A stretch of 64,000 nt of DNA from Halorubrum sp. Atlit-26R (GCF_003666015.1 NZ_QPLT01000006.1:124001-188000); one strand, 5' to 3'. Positions 10,645 through 19,203 are shown, counted from the first letter of the stretch. Made by a program: numbers and translations. Notes: a model not told the origin generated them from the sequence alone.

Positions 10645-11781
10645 GTGACGACGCTGGTCATCTGCGTCGACCGGTCCGGAGCGATCGGTCGCGCCACCAA
10701 CGTCCCGATGCCGGTCGCCGGCTGGGAGGCCGTCCGGTCGCTGGTCACGGACGCCGGGCTGGACGACCCCGAGGACGCCAGCGTGAACTGCCTGCTGGAG
10801 TCGCTGCGCGTCGCGCGCGACCTCCGGGACGAGCGCGAGGAGTCGGTGGTGGCGGTCGTCTCCGCCGAGAGCGACACCGCGGTGGGCGCCGACCGCTCGA
10901 TCGCCTCCCAGCTCGACGACCTCGTGGAGCGGTACGACCCGCGGGCCGCGATCGTCGTCGTCGACTCCGCCGAGGACGAGCGCGTCCTCCCGGTCGTCGA
11001 GTCGCGGGTCCCCGTCGACTCCGTCGACCGCGTCGTCGTCCGGCAGGCCCGCGACATCGAGTCCACCTACTACCTGCTCAAGCAGTTCCTCGCCGACGAG
11101 CAGCTGCGCTCGACGATCCTCGTGCCGTTCGGCGTCGCGCTGCTTCTGGTCCCCGCGCTGTTCTACTGGTTCTCCGCCGGCGAGGCGGTCGCGGGCGTCG
11201 CCGGCCTGCTCGGCGCCGCACTGCTGTACAAGGGCCTGGCGATCGACCGGTTCGTGGCGGGGATGCCCGAGCGGGTCCGCGAGGCCCTGTACGCCGGGCA
11301 GGTGTCCGTCGTGACGTACGTCGTCGCCGGCGGGCTCGCCTTGGTCGGCGGGTTCTTCGGCTTCCTCGCCGCCTCGGACTTAGGGCCCGGATCGTCCCGG
11401 CTCGTCGAGGTCGTGGAGTTCGCCTACGCCGCGGTCCCGTGGTTCGCGGTCGCGGGCGTGACCGCGGCCGTGGGGCGGCTGCTCGACGAGCTGATCCGCG
11501 ACGAGGGGATCCGGACGCCGTACCTCAACCTCCCGTTCGTCATCGGCGCGGTCGCCCTCGTCGTTCGCGGGTTCGCGGGCTACTTCCTCGCGCAGGAGGC
11601 GATCCACGAGCCGCTGTCGATGTACGGGATGACGATGACGCCGGTCCAGCAGCTCGCGGCGTTCATCGTCGGCGGCATCGTCGTGTCGCTCGTCGGCGTC
11701 AAGGTCGCCAGCGACGTGGGGACCGAGACCCTCGAAGACGTCATCGACGCCGAGCGGGACGCCGAGGGGCAGCGAGAGTGA
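10645..11781 (+). CDS. DUF373 family integral membrane protein
   Basis: 378 residues starting at a GTG. The N-terminal soluble half (about 1-145) begins [16 protein letters not shown] and contains repeated [19 protein letters not shown]-type strands of the DUF373 family. The C-terminal half has about six hydrophobic helices. The function of the family is unknown. The GTG is favoured because the family starts with this strand and an AGGATTTTTG promoter-like box lies about 30 nt upstream; extending the frame upstream would enter the insertion element. Confidence 0.85.
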   Translation: MTTLVICVDRSGAIGRATNVPMPVAGWEAVRSLVTDAGLDDPEDASVNCLLESLRVARDLRDEREESVVAVVSAESDTAVGADRSIASQLDDLVERYDPRAAIVVVDSAEDERVLPVVESRVPVDSVDRVVVRQARDIESTYYLLKQFLADEQLRSTILVPFGVALLLVPALFYWFSAGEAVAGVAGLLGAALLYKGLAIDRFVAGMPERVREALYAGQVSVVTYVVAGGLALVGGFFGFLAASDLGPGSSRLVEVVEFAYAAVPWFAVAGVTAAVGRLLDELIRDEGIRTPYLNLPFVIGAVALVVRGFAGYFLAQEAIHEPLSMYGMTMTPVQQLAAFIVGGIVVSLVGVKVASDVGTETLEDVIDAERDAEGQRE

Positions 11782-11857
11782 GACCGCGGGCGGAACCGGG
11801 GAAGCGGATCCGCCCGCGACCGACCGCCTTTTGTCGGTCGCGGCCGCGTGAGCGGGC

Positions 11858-12682
11858 ATGGACGTGTACGGACTGATCGGGAACCCGGTCGGCCACTCGC
11901 TGTCGCCGCCGATGCACGAGGCGGGCTACGAGGCGCTCGGCCTCGACGCGCGGTACGTCACCTTCGAGCCGGACGCCGACGCCGCGGCCGCGGCGATCGC
12001 GGGCGCCGCCGACCTCGGCGTGGCGGGGCTCAACGTGACGGTTCCGTTCAAGCAAGACGCGCTCGACGCGGTCGACGCGGCCCCGCTCGCCGAGCGCATC
12101 GGCGCGGTCAACACGGTCGATTACGGGCCGGTCCGCGCGGGCGAGGCCGACCACCCACGAGGCCACAACACCGACGCCGCCGGGGTGACGCGGGCGCTCG
12201 CGCACCACGACGTGACGGTCGACGGCCGCGACGCGCTCGTCGTCGGCGCGGGCGGCGCGGGGCGGGCGGCCGCGTTCGCGCTGGCCGACGCGGGGGCGAC
12301 GGTCCACGTCGCGAACCGGACCGCGGAGCGCGCGGTCGAGTTGGCCGGGGACGTTCCGGGCGCGACCGGCGGCGGCCTCGACGACCTGGGCGACCGCGTC
12401 GCGGCCGCCGACCTGCTCGTCAACGCGACGAGCGTCGGGATGGAGGCGCCCGACGAGACGCCCGTCCCGGCCGAGCACCTCCACGGCGACCTCGCCGTGC
12501 TCGACGCGGTGTACGCCCCGATCGAGACCCGGCTGCTGCGCGAGGCCGCCGCAGCGGGCGCGACGACGGTCGACGGCGCGTGGATGCTCCTGTACCAGGG
12601 GGTCGAGGCGTTCGAGATCTGGACCGGCGAGGACGCGCCGGTCGAGGCGATGAACGCTGCGCTGCGCGCGGAGCTGGAGTGA
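11858..12682 (+). CDS. aroE: Shikimate dehydrogenase
   Basis: NADPH-dependent reduction of 3-dehydroshikimate in aromatic amino-acid synthesis. The substrate motif is [16 protein letters not shown] at residues 6-21. The catalytic Lys lies in [11 protein letters not shown] near 65 and the paired Asp in [12 protein letters not shown] near 105. The Rossmann loop [11 protein letters not shown] is near 130. The C-terminus, [16 protein letters not shown], carries the conserved Gln. Length (274) is normal. It ends just before copy A of the structured repeat. Confidence 0.96.
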   Translation: MDVYGLIGNPVGHSLSPPMHEAGYEALGLDARYVTFEPDADAAAAAIAGAADLGVAGLNVTVPFKQDALDAVDAAPLAERIGAVNTVDYGPVRAGEADHPRGHNTDAAGVTRALAHHDVTVDGRDALVVGAGGAGRAAAFALADAGATVHVANRTAERAVELAGDVPGATGGGLDDLGDRVAAADLLVNATSVGMEAPDETPVPAEHLHGDLAVLDAVYAPIETRLLREAAAAGATTVDGAWMLLYQGVEAFEIWTGEDAPVEAMNAALRAELE

Positions 12683-12696
12683 GGGAGCGGCACGAT

Positions 12697-12709
12697 CATT
12701 TATAAATAG
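12697..12709 (+). promoter_or_regulatory. Head TATA motif of RNA copy A
   Basis: CATTTATAAATAG lies 11 nt before the first fixed bases of copy A. The identical 13-mer recurs at 18172-18184 and 30821-30833; A/T-rich TATA-like boxes are also found at the heads of copies B, D and F. Confidence 0.55.
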
Positions 12710-12715
12710 AACCGC

Positions 12716-12980
12716 GGTGGCGCGTGCCTCCGAGCGTCCGAAGGACGCGAGGAGCACGCGCGAGGGAGTCGGGCGCGACGAGGGCGACCGCAGGGAGCCC
12801 GAAGACGTGCCCGACGAGGCTGGGGAGGCGTGAGGTGCGGTGCGGAGCGGTGTGGGGCGGGACTCAAAGGGGCAGTCGTGAGGCGGGCGCAGGCGACGCA
12901 AGTACCGCAGGGAGCGAACGAAGTGAGCGACCGAGGAACGCAGCGAGCGTGCGCCCGCCTCACGGCTGGGGCTTTGGAGG
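12716..12980 (+). ncRNA. Multi-copy structured RNA element, copy A
   Basis: Fixed blocks: GGTGGCGCGTG at the 5' end, GAGGGAGTC, GACGAGGCTGGGGAGGCGTG, GGGACTCAAAGGGGCAG and GGCTGGGGCTTTGGAGG at the 3' end. P1 pairs GCGCGTG with CACGCGC, has one bulged C, then CTCC/GGAG, tandem GA/GA, and GCGTCC/GGACGC around loop GAA. P2 pairs GTCGGGC with GCCCGAC. P3 is about 18 bp (around 12879-12968) with one U-G wobble. The tail is made of three 57-bp units. It lies between convergent aroE and the CopD-like gene. No coding potential shared between copies is under protein-level constraint. Confidence 0.8.
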
Positions 12981-13115
12981 CGTTCACCGGCGATCCGCAG
13001 TCAGCCGTTTATAAGCGAGCGACCGAAGCTATGGAGGCGTTCACCGGCGATCCGCAGTCAGCCGTTTATAAGCGAGCGGCTGGGACTTCGGAAGTGTTCG
13101 CCGCGCGGTCGACAA
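12964..13115 (+). repeat. 57-bp tandem tail units of copy A (three units)
   Basis: Units begin at 12964, 13021 and 13078, exactly 57 bp apart. A 47-bp stretch (12975-13021 and 13032-13078) is identical in the first two. Each repeat carries CCGTTTATAAGCGAGCG, a TATA-like box. The third unit (GGCTGGGACTTCGG onward) decays into flanking sequence. Confidence 0.85.
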
Positions 13116-13155
13116 TACCCTAAATGAGAGTATCGACAGCGGCGCGCGAGTGTTC

Positions 13156-13614
13156 TTAAAACAGTCCCGGACTCGCCAGCAGCCCCGCGGTGACGATGAG
13201 TCCGACGGAGACGGCGGACGCGCCGTAGAGGAACGGCTTGGCCTCGCGGGCGGGCTCGCGGAGCTTGTCGGCGTCGAGGCCGTCGGCCAGCTTCGAGCCG
13301 CCGACCTCGACGAGCCCGGTGCCGACGAACCACAGCCCGAGCATCGTCAGGACGAGGTGGCCGCGGGGCGTCCCCGTCAGCGCCTCGAACGTGTACAGCG
13401 TGCCGGCCATGTGCCCGCCGGTGGCGACGAACGCGACCGCGCCGATACGGGTGATCCAGCGCAGGCGGCCGACGAGGGAGCCGAGCGCCTCGGTACCGAT
13501 GTCGCCGCGGAGCGCGGGCGGCAGGACCGCGAGGGTGACGAACAGCACGCTGCCGACCCAGAGGACGGCGAAGCCGACGTGGACCGACCACATCACGGGG
13601 TTGAGAACGTCCAT
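13156..13614 (-). CDS. CopD-like four-helix membrane protein
   Basis: 152 residues with four membrane helices: VMWSVHVGFAVLWVGSVLFV, a central IGAVAFVATGGHMAGTLY helix, HLVLTMLGLWFVGTGL and a C-terminal VSVGLIVTAGLLA. Histidines in the first two helices (SVHVGFAV, GGHMAG) recall heme- or copper-binding CopD/DUF2214-like proteins; metal transport is possible but unproven. The ATG at 13614 sits about 25 nt after a TTTATAAGT box on the minus strand, indicating a leaderless start. Confidence 0.75.
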   Translation of the reverse strand: MDVLNPVMWSVHVGFAVLWVGSVLFVTLAVLPPALRGDIGTEALGSLVGRLRWITRIGAVAFVATGGHMAGTLYTFEALTGTPRGHLVLTMLGLWFVGTGLVEVGGSKLADGLDADKLREPAREAKPFLYGASAVSVGLIVTAGLLASPGLF

Positions 13615-13717
13615 ACCATCGGAACGCGCCGGCCCCACTTATAAACCGGCGAGACGGAATCGCGGTTGGTTGCGTCGGAAAGGGTTTTTAAATATCTCGC
13701 ATGTGTAGCCGTCGGCA

Positions 13718-14341
13718 ATGGCGCTACTTCAGAAGCTCAAAGAGAAGCTCGGATTCGGGAGCGGTTCGGGCGAGCGCGAGTCCGGGGAGACGGAAGTGAC
13801 GGTGGAGCGGGAATCGGAGCCGGCGGCCGACGCGTCCGGGACCGACGGCACCGAGGCGAGCGAACCGGTCGAGACGACGGAAGCGGCGGCTGAAGCGGAA
13901 TCGGCGGCTGAAGCGGAATCTGCTGAAGAACCGGAACCTGCGGGGAGCGAGGCCGACGAGACCGACGAGACCGGCGAGAGCCCCGAAACCGAGGCCGACG
14001 AAGCCCCGGAGACCGACGAGGAGGCGGTCGCCGCCGAGACGGAGGCCGCCGCCTCGACCGAGTCGCTCGTCGACGACGAGGGCGCGGGTGCCGACGAGGC
14101 GGCCGAGCAGGCGGAGGCCGCGGCGGGCGAGAGCGACGACGTCGCGGTCGACGACGACGACCGCGGCCCGAGCGTCGAGGAGATCAAGGGTATCGGCCCG
14201 GCGTACGCCGAGCGCCTCGCGGAGATCGGCATCGAGACGGTCGACGACCTCGCCGACGCGGACGCCGCCGAGGTGGCGGAGGGGACGAGCGTCGGCGAGA
14301 AGCGCGCCGCGACGTGGATCGACCGCGCGAGCGAGTTCTGA
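13718..14341 (+). CDS. Helix-hairpin-helix protein with long acidic linker
   Basis: The 207-residue protein has a short basic amphipathic N-terminus (ALLQKLKEKLGFG), about 115 residues of Glu/Ala/Asp/Thr-rich disorder, and a C-terminal helix-hairpin-helix DNA-binding-type domain (EIKGIGPAYAERLAEIGIET, about 158-177). The C-terminal domain resembles those in ribosomal L21e-fused and topoisomerase-fused HhH modules. The linker contains AEAESAAEAES repeats and may vary by replication slippage. A TTTTTAAATA box lies about 30 nt upstream. Confidence 0.8.
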   Translation: MALLQKLKEKLGFGSGSGERESGETEVTVERESEPAADASGTDGTEASEPVETTEAAAEAESAAEAESAEEPEPAGSEADETDETGESPETEADEAPETDEEAVAAETEAAASTESLVDDEGAGADEAAEQAEAAAGESDDVAVDDDDRGPSVEEIKGIGPAYAERLAEIGIETVDDLADADAAEVAEGTSVGEKRAATWIDRASEF

Positions 14342-14389
14342 GGGTCGACCGACCGCAACTGTTTCGTCGTCCCCGCCGAACGGAACCCC

Positions 14390-16102
14390 ATGAGGCGAAC
14401 GGTACACACCGATCGGGACCGGTTCCGCGCGGTCGCGGCCGCGGCGTCGGACGGCGCGCGGGTCCCGGTCGAACTCCGGGTCGCCGTCGACGACCCCTTC
14501 GCGGCGTACCGCCGGGCGCGCGACGGCCCCGGCGGCGTCTTCTACGAGACGACCGGCGGCCAGTCCGGCTGGGGGTACTTCGGCGTCGACCCCGTAGAGC
14601 GGCTGACGGTCTCCGGCGAGGCGGTCGTCGCGGACGCGGGGGATCCGGAAGCGCCGGAGCTGGACGACGGGGCGGACCCGGGAGGCGACTACCGGCGCCC
14701 GTCGCCCTCGCTGTCGGCGCTGGAGGGCGTCCTCAACGGCGAGCGGCTGGCGCGCGGCGACTGCGACGTGCCGTACCCCTGCGGCGCGTTCGGCTGGCTC
14801 TCCTACGACGTCGCCCGCGAGTTAGAGGCGTTCCCGCCCGCGGCGCCCGACGGTCCGGGAGCGGTCGACGACCGCGGGCTCCCGCGGCTTCAGGCCGCGC
14901 TGTTCGACCGGATCGCGGCGTGGGAATGTCCCGTCGACGAGAACGACGAACCCGTCACGCTCCGCGTGACCGCCTGCCCCCGGGTGCCGGCGGGGCTCGA
15001 CGACCCCCACGCCGACCGCGACGGGCTCGACGCGCTGTTCGACGAGGGGCGGGCGCGGGCCGGGAATCTGATAGATCGGATCGAGGGCGGCGATCCGGCC
15101 TCGGGACCGGCGCCCGATCCGACCGCCGAGAGCGCGACCTTCGAGAGCGACGTGGGCCGCGAGGGGTACGCCGACGCGGTCCGGCGGGTCAAGGAGTACG
15201 TCCGCGAGGGCGACACGTTTCAGGCGAACGTCTCCCAGCGGCTCACCGCGCCGGCCGCGGTCCACCCGGTCGAGGCGTACGGCGCGCTCCGCGGGGTGAA
15301 CCCGGCTCCGTACTCCGGGCTGATCGAGTTCGGCGGGCGCGGAGAGGCCGAGACCGGCGAACCCGAGTCCGACCGGCCGAGCGGCGTCGACCTCGTGAGC
15401 GCGAGCCCGGAGCTCCTCTTGGAGCGCGAGCCGACCGACGACCCGGAGCGCGGCGCGCGCCTCGTCACGGAGCCGATCGCGGGGACGCGGCCGCGAGGCG
15501 ACTCGGAGGCGGCGGACGCCGAGTTGGAGACCGAACTCACCGGCGACGAGAAGGAGCGCGCCGAGCACGCGATGTTGGTCGACCTCGAACGCAACGACCT
15601 CGGGAAGGTGTCGCGGTTCGGCACGGTCGAGGTGAGCGAGTACCGGCGCGTCGACCGCTACAGCGAGGTGATGCACCTCGTGAGCCTGGTCGAGGGGGAG
15701 GCCCGCTCGGACGCCGGGTTCGCGGACGCGGTCGCGGCCTGCTTCCCCGGCGGGACCATCACGGGCGCGCCGAAGCCGCGGACGATGGAGATCATCGACG
15801 AGTTAGAGCCGACGCGCCGCGGGCCCTACACCGGGTCGATGTTCGCGGCCGGGTTCGACGGCCGCGCGACGCTGAACATCGTCATCCGGACGCTCGTGCG
15901 CCACGCGGCGGAGTACCACCTCCGGGTCGGAGCCGGGATCGTCCACGACTCCGACCCGGAGGCGGAGTACGCGGAGACGCTCGCGAAGGCGCGCGCCCTC
16001 GTGAGCGCGGTCGACGAGGCGCTCGCCGCCGGCGGGATGGCGGTCGGCGAACCGGACATGGAGGCGACCGAGGAGACGGCAGAGGAGGCGGTCGAGCGAT
16101 GA
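14390..16102 (+). CDS. pabB: Aminodeoxychorismate/anthranilate synthase component I
   Basis: Chorismate-binding enzyme, 570 residues. The TrpE/PabB core includes [17 protein letters not shown]-like [58 protein letters not shown] and [16 protein letters not shown]. The PIAGT motif has Ala where classical PabB has Lys (PIKGT), so the motif alone is TrpE-like. The overlapping glutaminase and class IV aminotransferase genes argue for p-aminobenzoate synthesis. It overlaps pabA by 4 nt (ATGA). Confidence 0.85.
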   Translation: MRRTVHTDRDRFRAVAAAASDGARVPVELRVAVDDPFAAYRRARDGPGGVFYETTGGQSGWGYFGVDPVERLTVSGEAVVADAGDPEAPELDDGADPGGDYRRPSPSLSALEGVLNGERLARGDCDVPYPCGAFGWLSYDVARELEAFPPAAPDGPGAVDDRGLPRLQAALFDRIAAWECPVDENDEPVTLRVTACPRVPAGLDDPHADRDGLDALFDEGRARAGNLIDRIEGGDPASGPAPDPTAESATFESDVGREGYADAVRRVKEYVREGDTFQANVSQRLTAPAAVHPVEAYGALRGVNPAPYSGLIEFGGRGEAETGEPESDRPSGVDLVSASPELLLEREPTDDPERGARLVTEPIAGTRPRGDSEAADAELETELTGDEKERAEHAMLVDLERNDLGKVSRFGTVEVSEYRRVDRYSEVMHLVSLVEGEARSDAGFADAVAACFPGGTITGAPKPRTMEIIDELEPTRRGPYTGSMFAAGFDGRATLNIVIRTLVRHAAEYHLRVGAGIVHDSDPEAEYAETLAKARALVSAVDEALAAGGMAVGEPDMEATEETAEEAVER

Positions 16103-16755
16103 CGGAAACCTGTGCTGGCGGTGAGCCGGAGGGTACAGCCGAGGGCGGCTGGCGCCCGGGCGCGGGCGACGCCGACGCGCGGGTCCTCGTCGTCGACAAC
16201 TACGACTCGTTCGCGTACAACCTCGTCCAGTACGTCGGCGAGGTCGCCGGCGCAGTGACGGTCCGGCGCAACGACGCGGTCGATCTCGCGGGGATCCGCG
16301 CGCTCGACCCGGACGGCGTCGTCGTCTCGCCCGGGCCGGGGACCCCGGCCGAGGCGGGGATCTCGACCGCGGTCTTCGAGCTCGACCGACCCGTGTTCGG
16401 CGTCTGCCTCGGCCACCAGGCGCTGTGCGCGAGCCGCGGGAGCCGCGTCGGCCACGCGCCCGAGGTCGTCCACGGGAAGCCCTCGACGATCAGCCACGAC
16501 GGCGAGGGCGTCTTCGACGGTCTCCCCGACCGGCTCCGAGTCGGGCGGTACCACTCGCTTTGCGTCGAGCGCGAGGACCTCCCGGACGAACTGATCGAGA
16601 CCGCCCGTACCGAGGACGAGCGCGAGGTCGTAATGGGCGTGCGCCACCGCGAGAAACCTCACGTCGGCGTCCAGTTCCACCCGGAGAGCATCCTCACGCC
16701 GCGCGGGAAGCGCATGGTCCGGAACTTCGTGGAGGTGTGCGAGGACCATGAGTGA
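16099..16755 (+). CDS. pabA: Glutamine amidotransferase component (PabA/TrpG)
   Basis: Class I glutaminase supplying ammonia to PabB. The conserved start [20 protein letters not shown] is preceded by about 30 extra residues. Other motifs are [15 protein letters not shown], the nucleophile [10 protein letters not shown], and the His-Glu pair in [10 protein letters not shown]. The 218-residue length is slightly above the family norm because of the N-terminal extension ([11 protein letters not shown]...). The start at 16099 overlaps the pabB stop; its own stop is overlapped 8 nt by pabC. Confidence 0.9.
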   Translation: MTETCAGGEPEGTAEGGWRPGAGDADARVLVVDNYDSFAYNLVQYVGEVAGAVTVRRNDAVDLAGIRALDPDGVVVSPGPGTPAEAGISTAVFELDRPVFGVCLGHQALCASRGSRVGHAPEVVHGKPSTISHDGEGVFDGLPDRLRVGRYHSLCVEREDLPDELIETARTEDEREVVMGVRHREKPHVGVQFHPESILTPRGKRMVRNFVEVCEDHE

Positions 16756-17713
16756 CGACGGCAAACGGTCCGAGTCGATCGACGGCGAACGGTCCGAGGC
16801 GACCGACGGCGACACCGAGCGGCTGTACCACGTCGACGGCGAGCTCGTCCCCGCTCCGGAGGCGACCGTCTCGGTGGAGGACCGCGGGTTCGCCTACGGC
16901 GACGCCGCCTTCGAGACGATGCGCGCGTACGGCGGGGATCTCTTCCGGTGGAACGCGCACGCCGACCGGCTCCACGACACCTGCGAGACGCTCGCGCTCG
17001 ACCACGGGATCGCCGACGCGGAGCTGAAGCGGCGGGTCGACGAGACGCTGGCCGCGAACGACCTCGCGGACGCGTACGTGAAGCTCTCGATCACGCGCGG
17101 CGTCCAGCCGGGGACGCTCGATCCCGACCCGGAAGTCGACCCGACCGTCGTCGTCATCGCGAAGCCGCTCCCGCGGGGCGGCGTCGGGAGCGACCCGGTC
17201 CACGACGGCCCGGCCGCGCTCCAGACGACGAAGACGCGCAAGCCCGCGGACCGCGCGATCCCGGCCGCGGCGAAGACCCACAACTACCTCAACGGCATCC
17301 TCGCCCGGCTCGAACTCCGGGTGACCGGCGCCGACGAGGCGCTGATGCTCGACCCGGACGGCAACGTCGCGGAGGGCGCCACTTCGAACCTCTTCTTCGT
17401 CGACGGGACGGCCCTCAAGACCCCGTCGCTCGACGGGCCGATCCTGCCCGGCGTCACCAGAGCGACCGTGATCGATATCGCCGAAGACGAGGGGATCCCC
17501 GTCGAGGAGGGGACGTACGCGCCGGACGCGGTCCGTGAGGCGGACGAGGCCTTCCTCACGAACTCGACGTGGGAGATTCGACCCGTGGGGACCGTCGACG
17601 GCATCGCGGTCGACGGCGACGGCGAGGGGGTCGCCGGCCCGCTCACGACGCTCCTCTCGCGGCTGTTCGACCGCCGGATCGAGGAACGGCACTACGACGG
17701 CGCGCGGCTGTGA
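16748..17713 (+). CDS. pabC: Class IV aminotransferase, probable aminodeoxychorismate lyase
   Basis: PLP-dependent fold-type IV enzyme, 321 residues. Motifs: DRGFAYGDAAFETMRAY, the PLP-lysine in AAAKTHNYLNGILARLE, and EGATSNLFFVDG with PGVTRATVIDIAEDEG after it. The family includes aminodeoxychorismate lyase, branched-chain and D-amino-acid aminotransferases; the 8-nt overlap with pabA makes the lyase role most likely. The N-terminal 20 residues ([16 protein letters not shown]) are an acidic haloarchaeal extension with internal repetition. Confidence 0.85.
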   Translation: MSDDGKRSESIDGERSEATDGDTERLYHVDGELVPAPEATVSVEDRGFAYGDAAFETMRAYGGDLFRWNAHADRLHDTCETLALDHGIADAELKRRVDETLAANDLADAYVKLSITRGVQPGTLDPDPEVDPTVVVIAKPLPRGGVGSDPVHDGPAALQTTKTRKPADRAIPAAAKTHNYLNGILARLELRVTGADEALMLDPDGNVAEGATSNLFFVDGTALKTPSLDGPILPGVTRATVIDIAEDEGIPVEEGTYAPDAVREADEAFLTNSTWEIRPVGTVDGIAVDGDGEGVAGPLTTLLSRLFDRRIEERHYDGARL

Positions 17714-17796
17714 CGGTCGGCGACCGGTGCTGATCGACGTCCCCGTCCCCGATCGTCGTCGCTCGCGGCACCGTATTTAAAAACGGCGTGCGGTGC

Positions 17797-18039
17797 GGTG
17801 GCGCGTGCCTCCGAGTGGCCGCCGAAGGCGGCCGCGAGGAGCACGCGCGAGGGAGTCGCGAGCGCAGCGAGCGACGAGGCTGGGGAGGCGTGAGGCGCTG
17901 TGCGGTTGCGGTCGGGCGGGACTCAAAGGGGCAGCCGCGAGGGCGTCGTAGGCGACGCAAGGACCACAGGGAGCGAGCGGAGCGAGCGACCGAGGACCGC
18001 AGCGAGCGTACGACGCCCTCGCGGCTGGGGCTTTGGCGG
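17797..18039 (+). ncRNA. Multi-copy structured RNA element, copy B
   Basis: Same fixed blocks as copy A, found between pabC and the Rieske gene. P1: CTCC/GGAG, tandem GA/GA, then GTGGCCGCC pairing GGCGGCCGC around GAA, with one U-G wobble in this orientation. P2: GTCGC/GCGAC. P3: a perfect 19-bp helix with 5' arm CAGCCGCGAGGGCGTCGTA and its complement at the 3' side. Head TATA-like GTATTTAAAAAC lies 23 nt before GCGCGTG. Two 57-bp tail units follow. Confidence 0.8.
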
Positions 18040-18125
18040 TGGTCTTTGCCGATCCGTCAGCAACCGTTTATAAGCGAGCGGCTGGGGCTTTGGAAGCATC
18101 CTCGGCGGGAGCGACCGCGCATCGC
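18023..18125 (+). repeat. 57-bp tail units of copy B (two units)
   Basis: GGCTGGGGCTTTGG begins at 18023 and again at 18080, exactly 57 bp apart, with CCGTTTATAAGCGAGCG in between. The second unit fades after TCGGCGGGAGCG. Confidence 0.8.
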
Positions 18126-18171
18126 CGACCGGGTGCCGCCTCGGAGGCGTACGGGATCTACCCGCCACGCA

Positions 18172-18184
18172 CCATTTATAAATA
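18172..18184 (+). promoter_or_regulatory. Probable promoter of the Rieske gene, shared 13-mer
   Basis: CATTTATAAATAG, identical to the head motif of copy A, followed by GCGACC as in the tail units of copy C. A transcript from it would have a leader of about 45 nt before the ATG at 18254. Confidence 0.5.
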
Positions 18185-18253
18185 GGCGACCGAGCGGCCG
18201 AATCGATCAAGGGCGACCACAGCGTTCAAATCGAGCCCACGCCACCGACTCGT

Positions 18254-18724
18254 ATGGACGAGGCTCGCCGGATGGCCGGCGTCGAGGAGGTTCCCGAGGA
18301 GAGCACGCTGCTCGCGACGCTGCGACCGACCGACCCGGACGCCGTCGACGAGGGCGAAGGCGACCTCGGCGAGGGCGAGGACGGCGGGCCCGAGGTGGAG
18401 GCGATCCTCACGCGGGCCGCCGGCGAGGTGCGCGCGTTCCGGAACTACTGTCAGCACTGGACGGACGTCCGCCTCGACAAGGACGACGGGGCGTTCGTGC
18501 GCAACGGCGAGGTGTTCTGTCAGACGCACGGCGCGACGTTCGAGGCCGACGGCGGCTACTGCAACTTCGGCCCCTGCGAGGGCGCCGTCCTCGAATCGGT
18601 CGACGTGACGGTGGCGGACGACGCGGTGTACCTCGACGACGACGCCTACGAGTTCGTCCGGCTCGGCCCCTCCGACGGGAAGGGGGGCGGGAGCGGCTCG
18701 CGGATCGACTTCACCGGGAACTGA
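18254..18724 (+). CDS. Rieske [2Fe-2S] protein
   Basis: 156 residues. The first cluster motif is NYCQHW (C-x-H) and the second is FCQTHGATF (C-x-x-H), the pair of Cys and His ligands of a Rieske cluster. It ends with YCNFGPCEGAVLESV, giving the family proline loop. There is no signal peptide or membrane anchor, so it is likely a soluble ferredoxin or the electron-transfer component of an oxygenase whose partner is not adjacent. An acidic stretch (GEGDLGEGEDGG) sits near residue 40. Confidence 0.88.
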   Translation: MDEARRMAGVEEVPEESTLLATLRPTDPDAVDEGEGDLGEGEDGGPEVEAILTRAAGEVRAFRNYCQHWTDVRLDKDDGAFVRNGEVFCQTHGATFEADGGYCNFGPCEGAVLESVDVTVADDAVYLDDDAYEFVRLGPSDGKGGGSGSRIDFTGN

Positions 18725-18756
18725 GCCGCGCGGTCGGTTGCCGCGAGCGCACCCGA

Positions 18757-19203
18757 TCAGAAGCGCGTGCGACCGCCGCCCCCGCTCGCGTCGTCGCGGC
18801 CGAGCGCCTTCTTTAAGAAGTTCATCCAGCGCTTCCGGTCGGCGGCCTCCTGCCGCTTCGCCTCGGTCTCCGGGTCGGGCGCGTCAAGCCCCTCTAGGGC
18901 CTCCAGCGCGCGGTCGATGCCGATGATCGACGCGGCCAGCTCCTCGCCCGCCTCGTAGCTCACCTCGTTCTCCTCGATGGGCTCCAGCCGGTCGAGCCGC
19001 TCGCGGCGGAGGTTCCGCTTCGCGCGCTCGACGCGGTCGCGCTCGCCGGGCGGCACCGAGTCGCGCCGCTTGATCTCGAAGACGAACGACCGCAGGTCGA
19101 TCGACTCGCCCTGGATCTCGATCGACTCCGGGATGTCGGCGCCGACCGTCGCGGACTCCCGGTTGACCCGCTCTAAGATCTGTTTCCGCTCGTACTCCTT
19201 CAC
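18757..19203 (-). CDS. Conserved haloarchaeal protein (DUF5788-like)
   Basis: 148 residues, soluble, highly charged and helical: MKEYERKQILERVNRESATV, IPESIEIQGESIDLRSFVFE, RRDSVPPGERDRVERAKRNL. It matches my memory of the haloarchaeal DUF5788 family, whose role is unknown. A conserved Glu/Arg-rich centre followed by a Gly-rich C-terminus (ASGGGGRTRF). It is convergent with the Rieske gene with a 32-bp gap. Confidence 0.7.
   Translation of the reverse strand: MKEYERKQILERVNRESATVGADIPESIEIQGESIDLRSFVFEIKRRDSVPPGERDRVERAKRNLRRERLDRLEPIEENEVSYEAGEELAASIIGIDRALEALEGLDAPDPETEAKRQEAADRKRWMNFLKKALGRDDASGGGGRTRF

Noticed and set aside
10426-11066. Longer TnpB reading upstream of 10451
   Set aside because: It runs out of the element into the DUF373 gene antisense; the family start is at 10424.
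12716-12980. SRP RNA or RNase P RNA
   Set aside because: Multi-copy, lacks the SRP S-domain GNAR tetraloop layout and the RNase P conserved cores; block order does not fit either.
12964-13115. CRISPR-like array
   Set aside because: Units are contiguous with 57-bp period and have no unique spacers; no cas genes are present.
12724-13123. Open reading frames over copy A (and equivalents over copies B to G)
   Set aside because: They are frames through a helix-forming element; conservation follows base pairing, not codons, and frames differ in start and stop between copies.
14314-16098. Extension of PabA far upstream
   Set aside because: The extension is the out-of-frame shadow of pabB; the ATG at 16099 overlaps the pabB stop as expected in an operon.
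18185-18245. Possible tRNA because of a GTTCAAATC T-loop-like string
   Set aside because: No matching acceptor stem, anticodon stem or CCA-proximal pairing could be built; the string lies in the Rieske leader.
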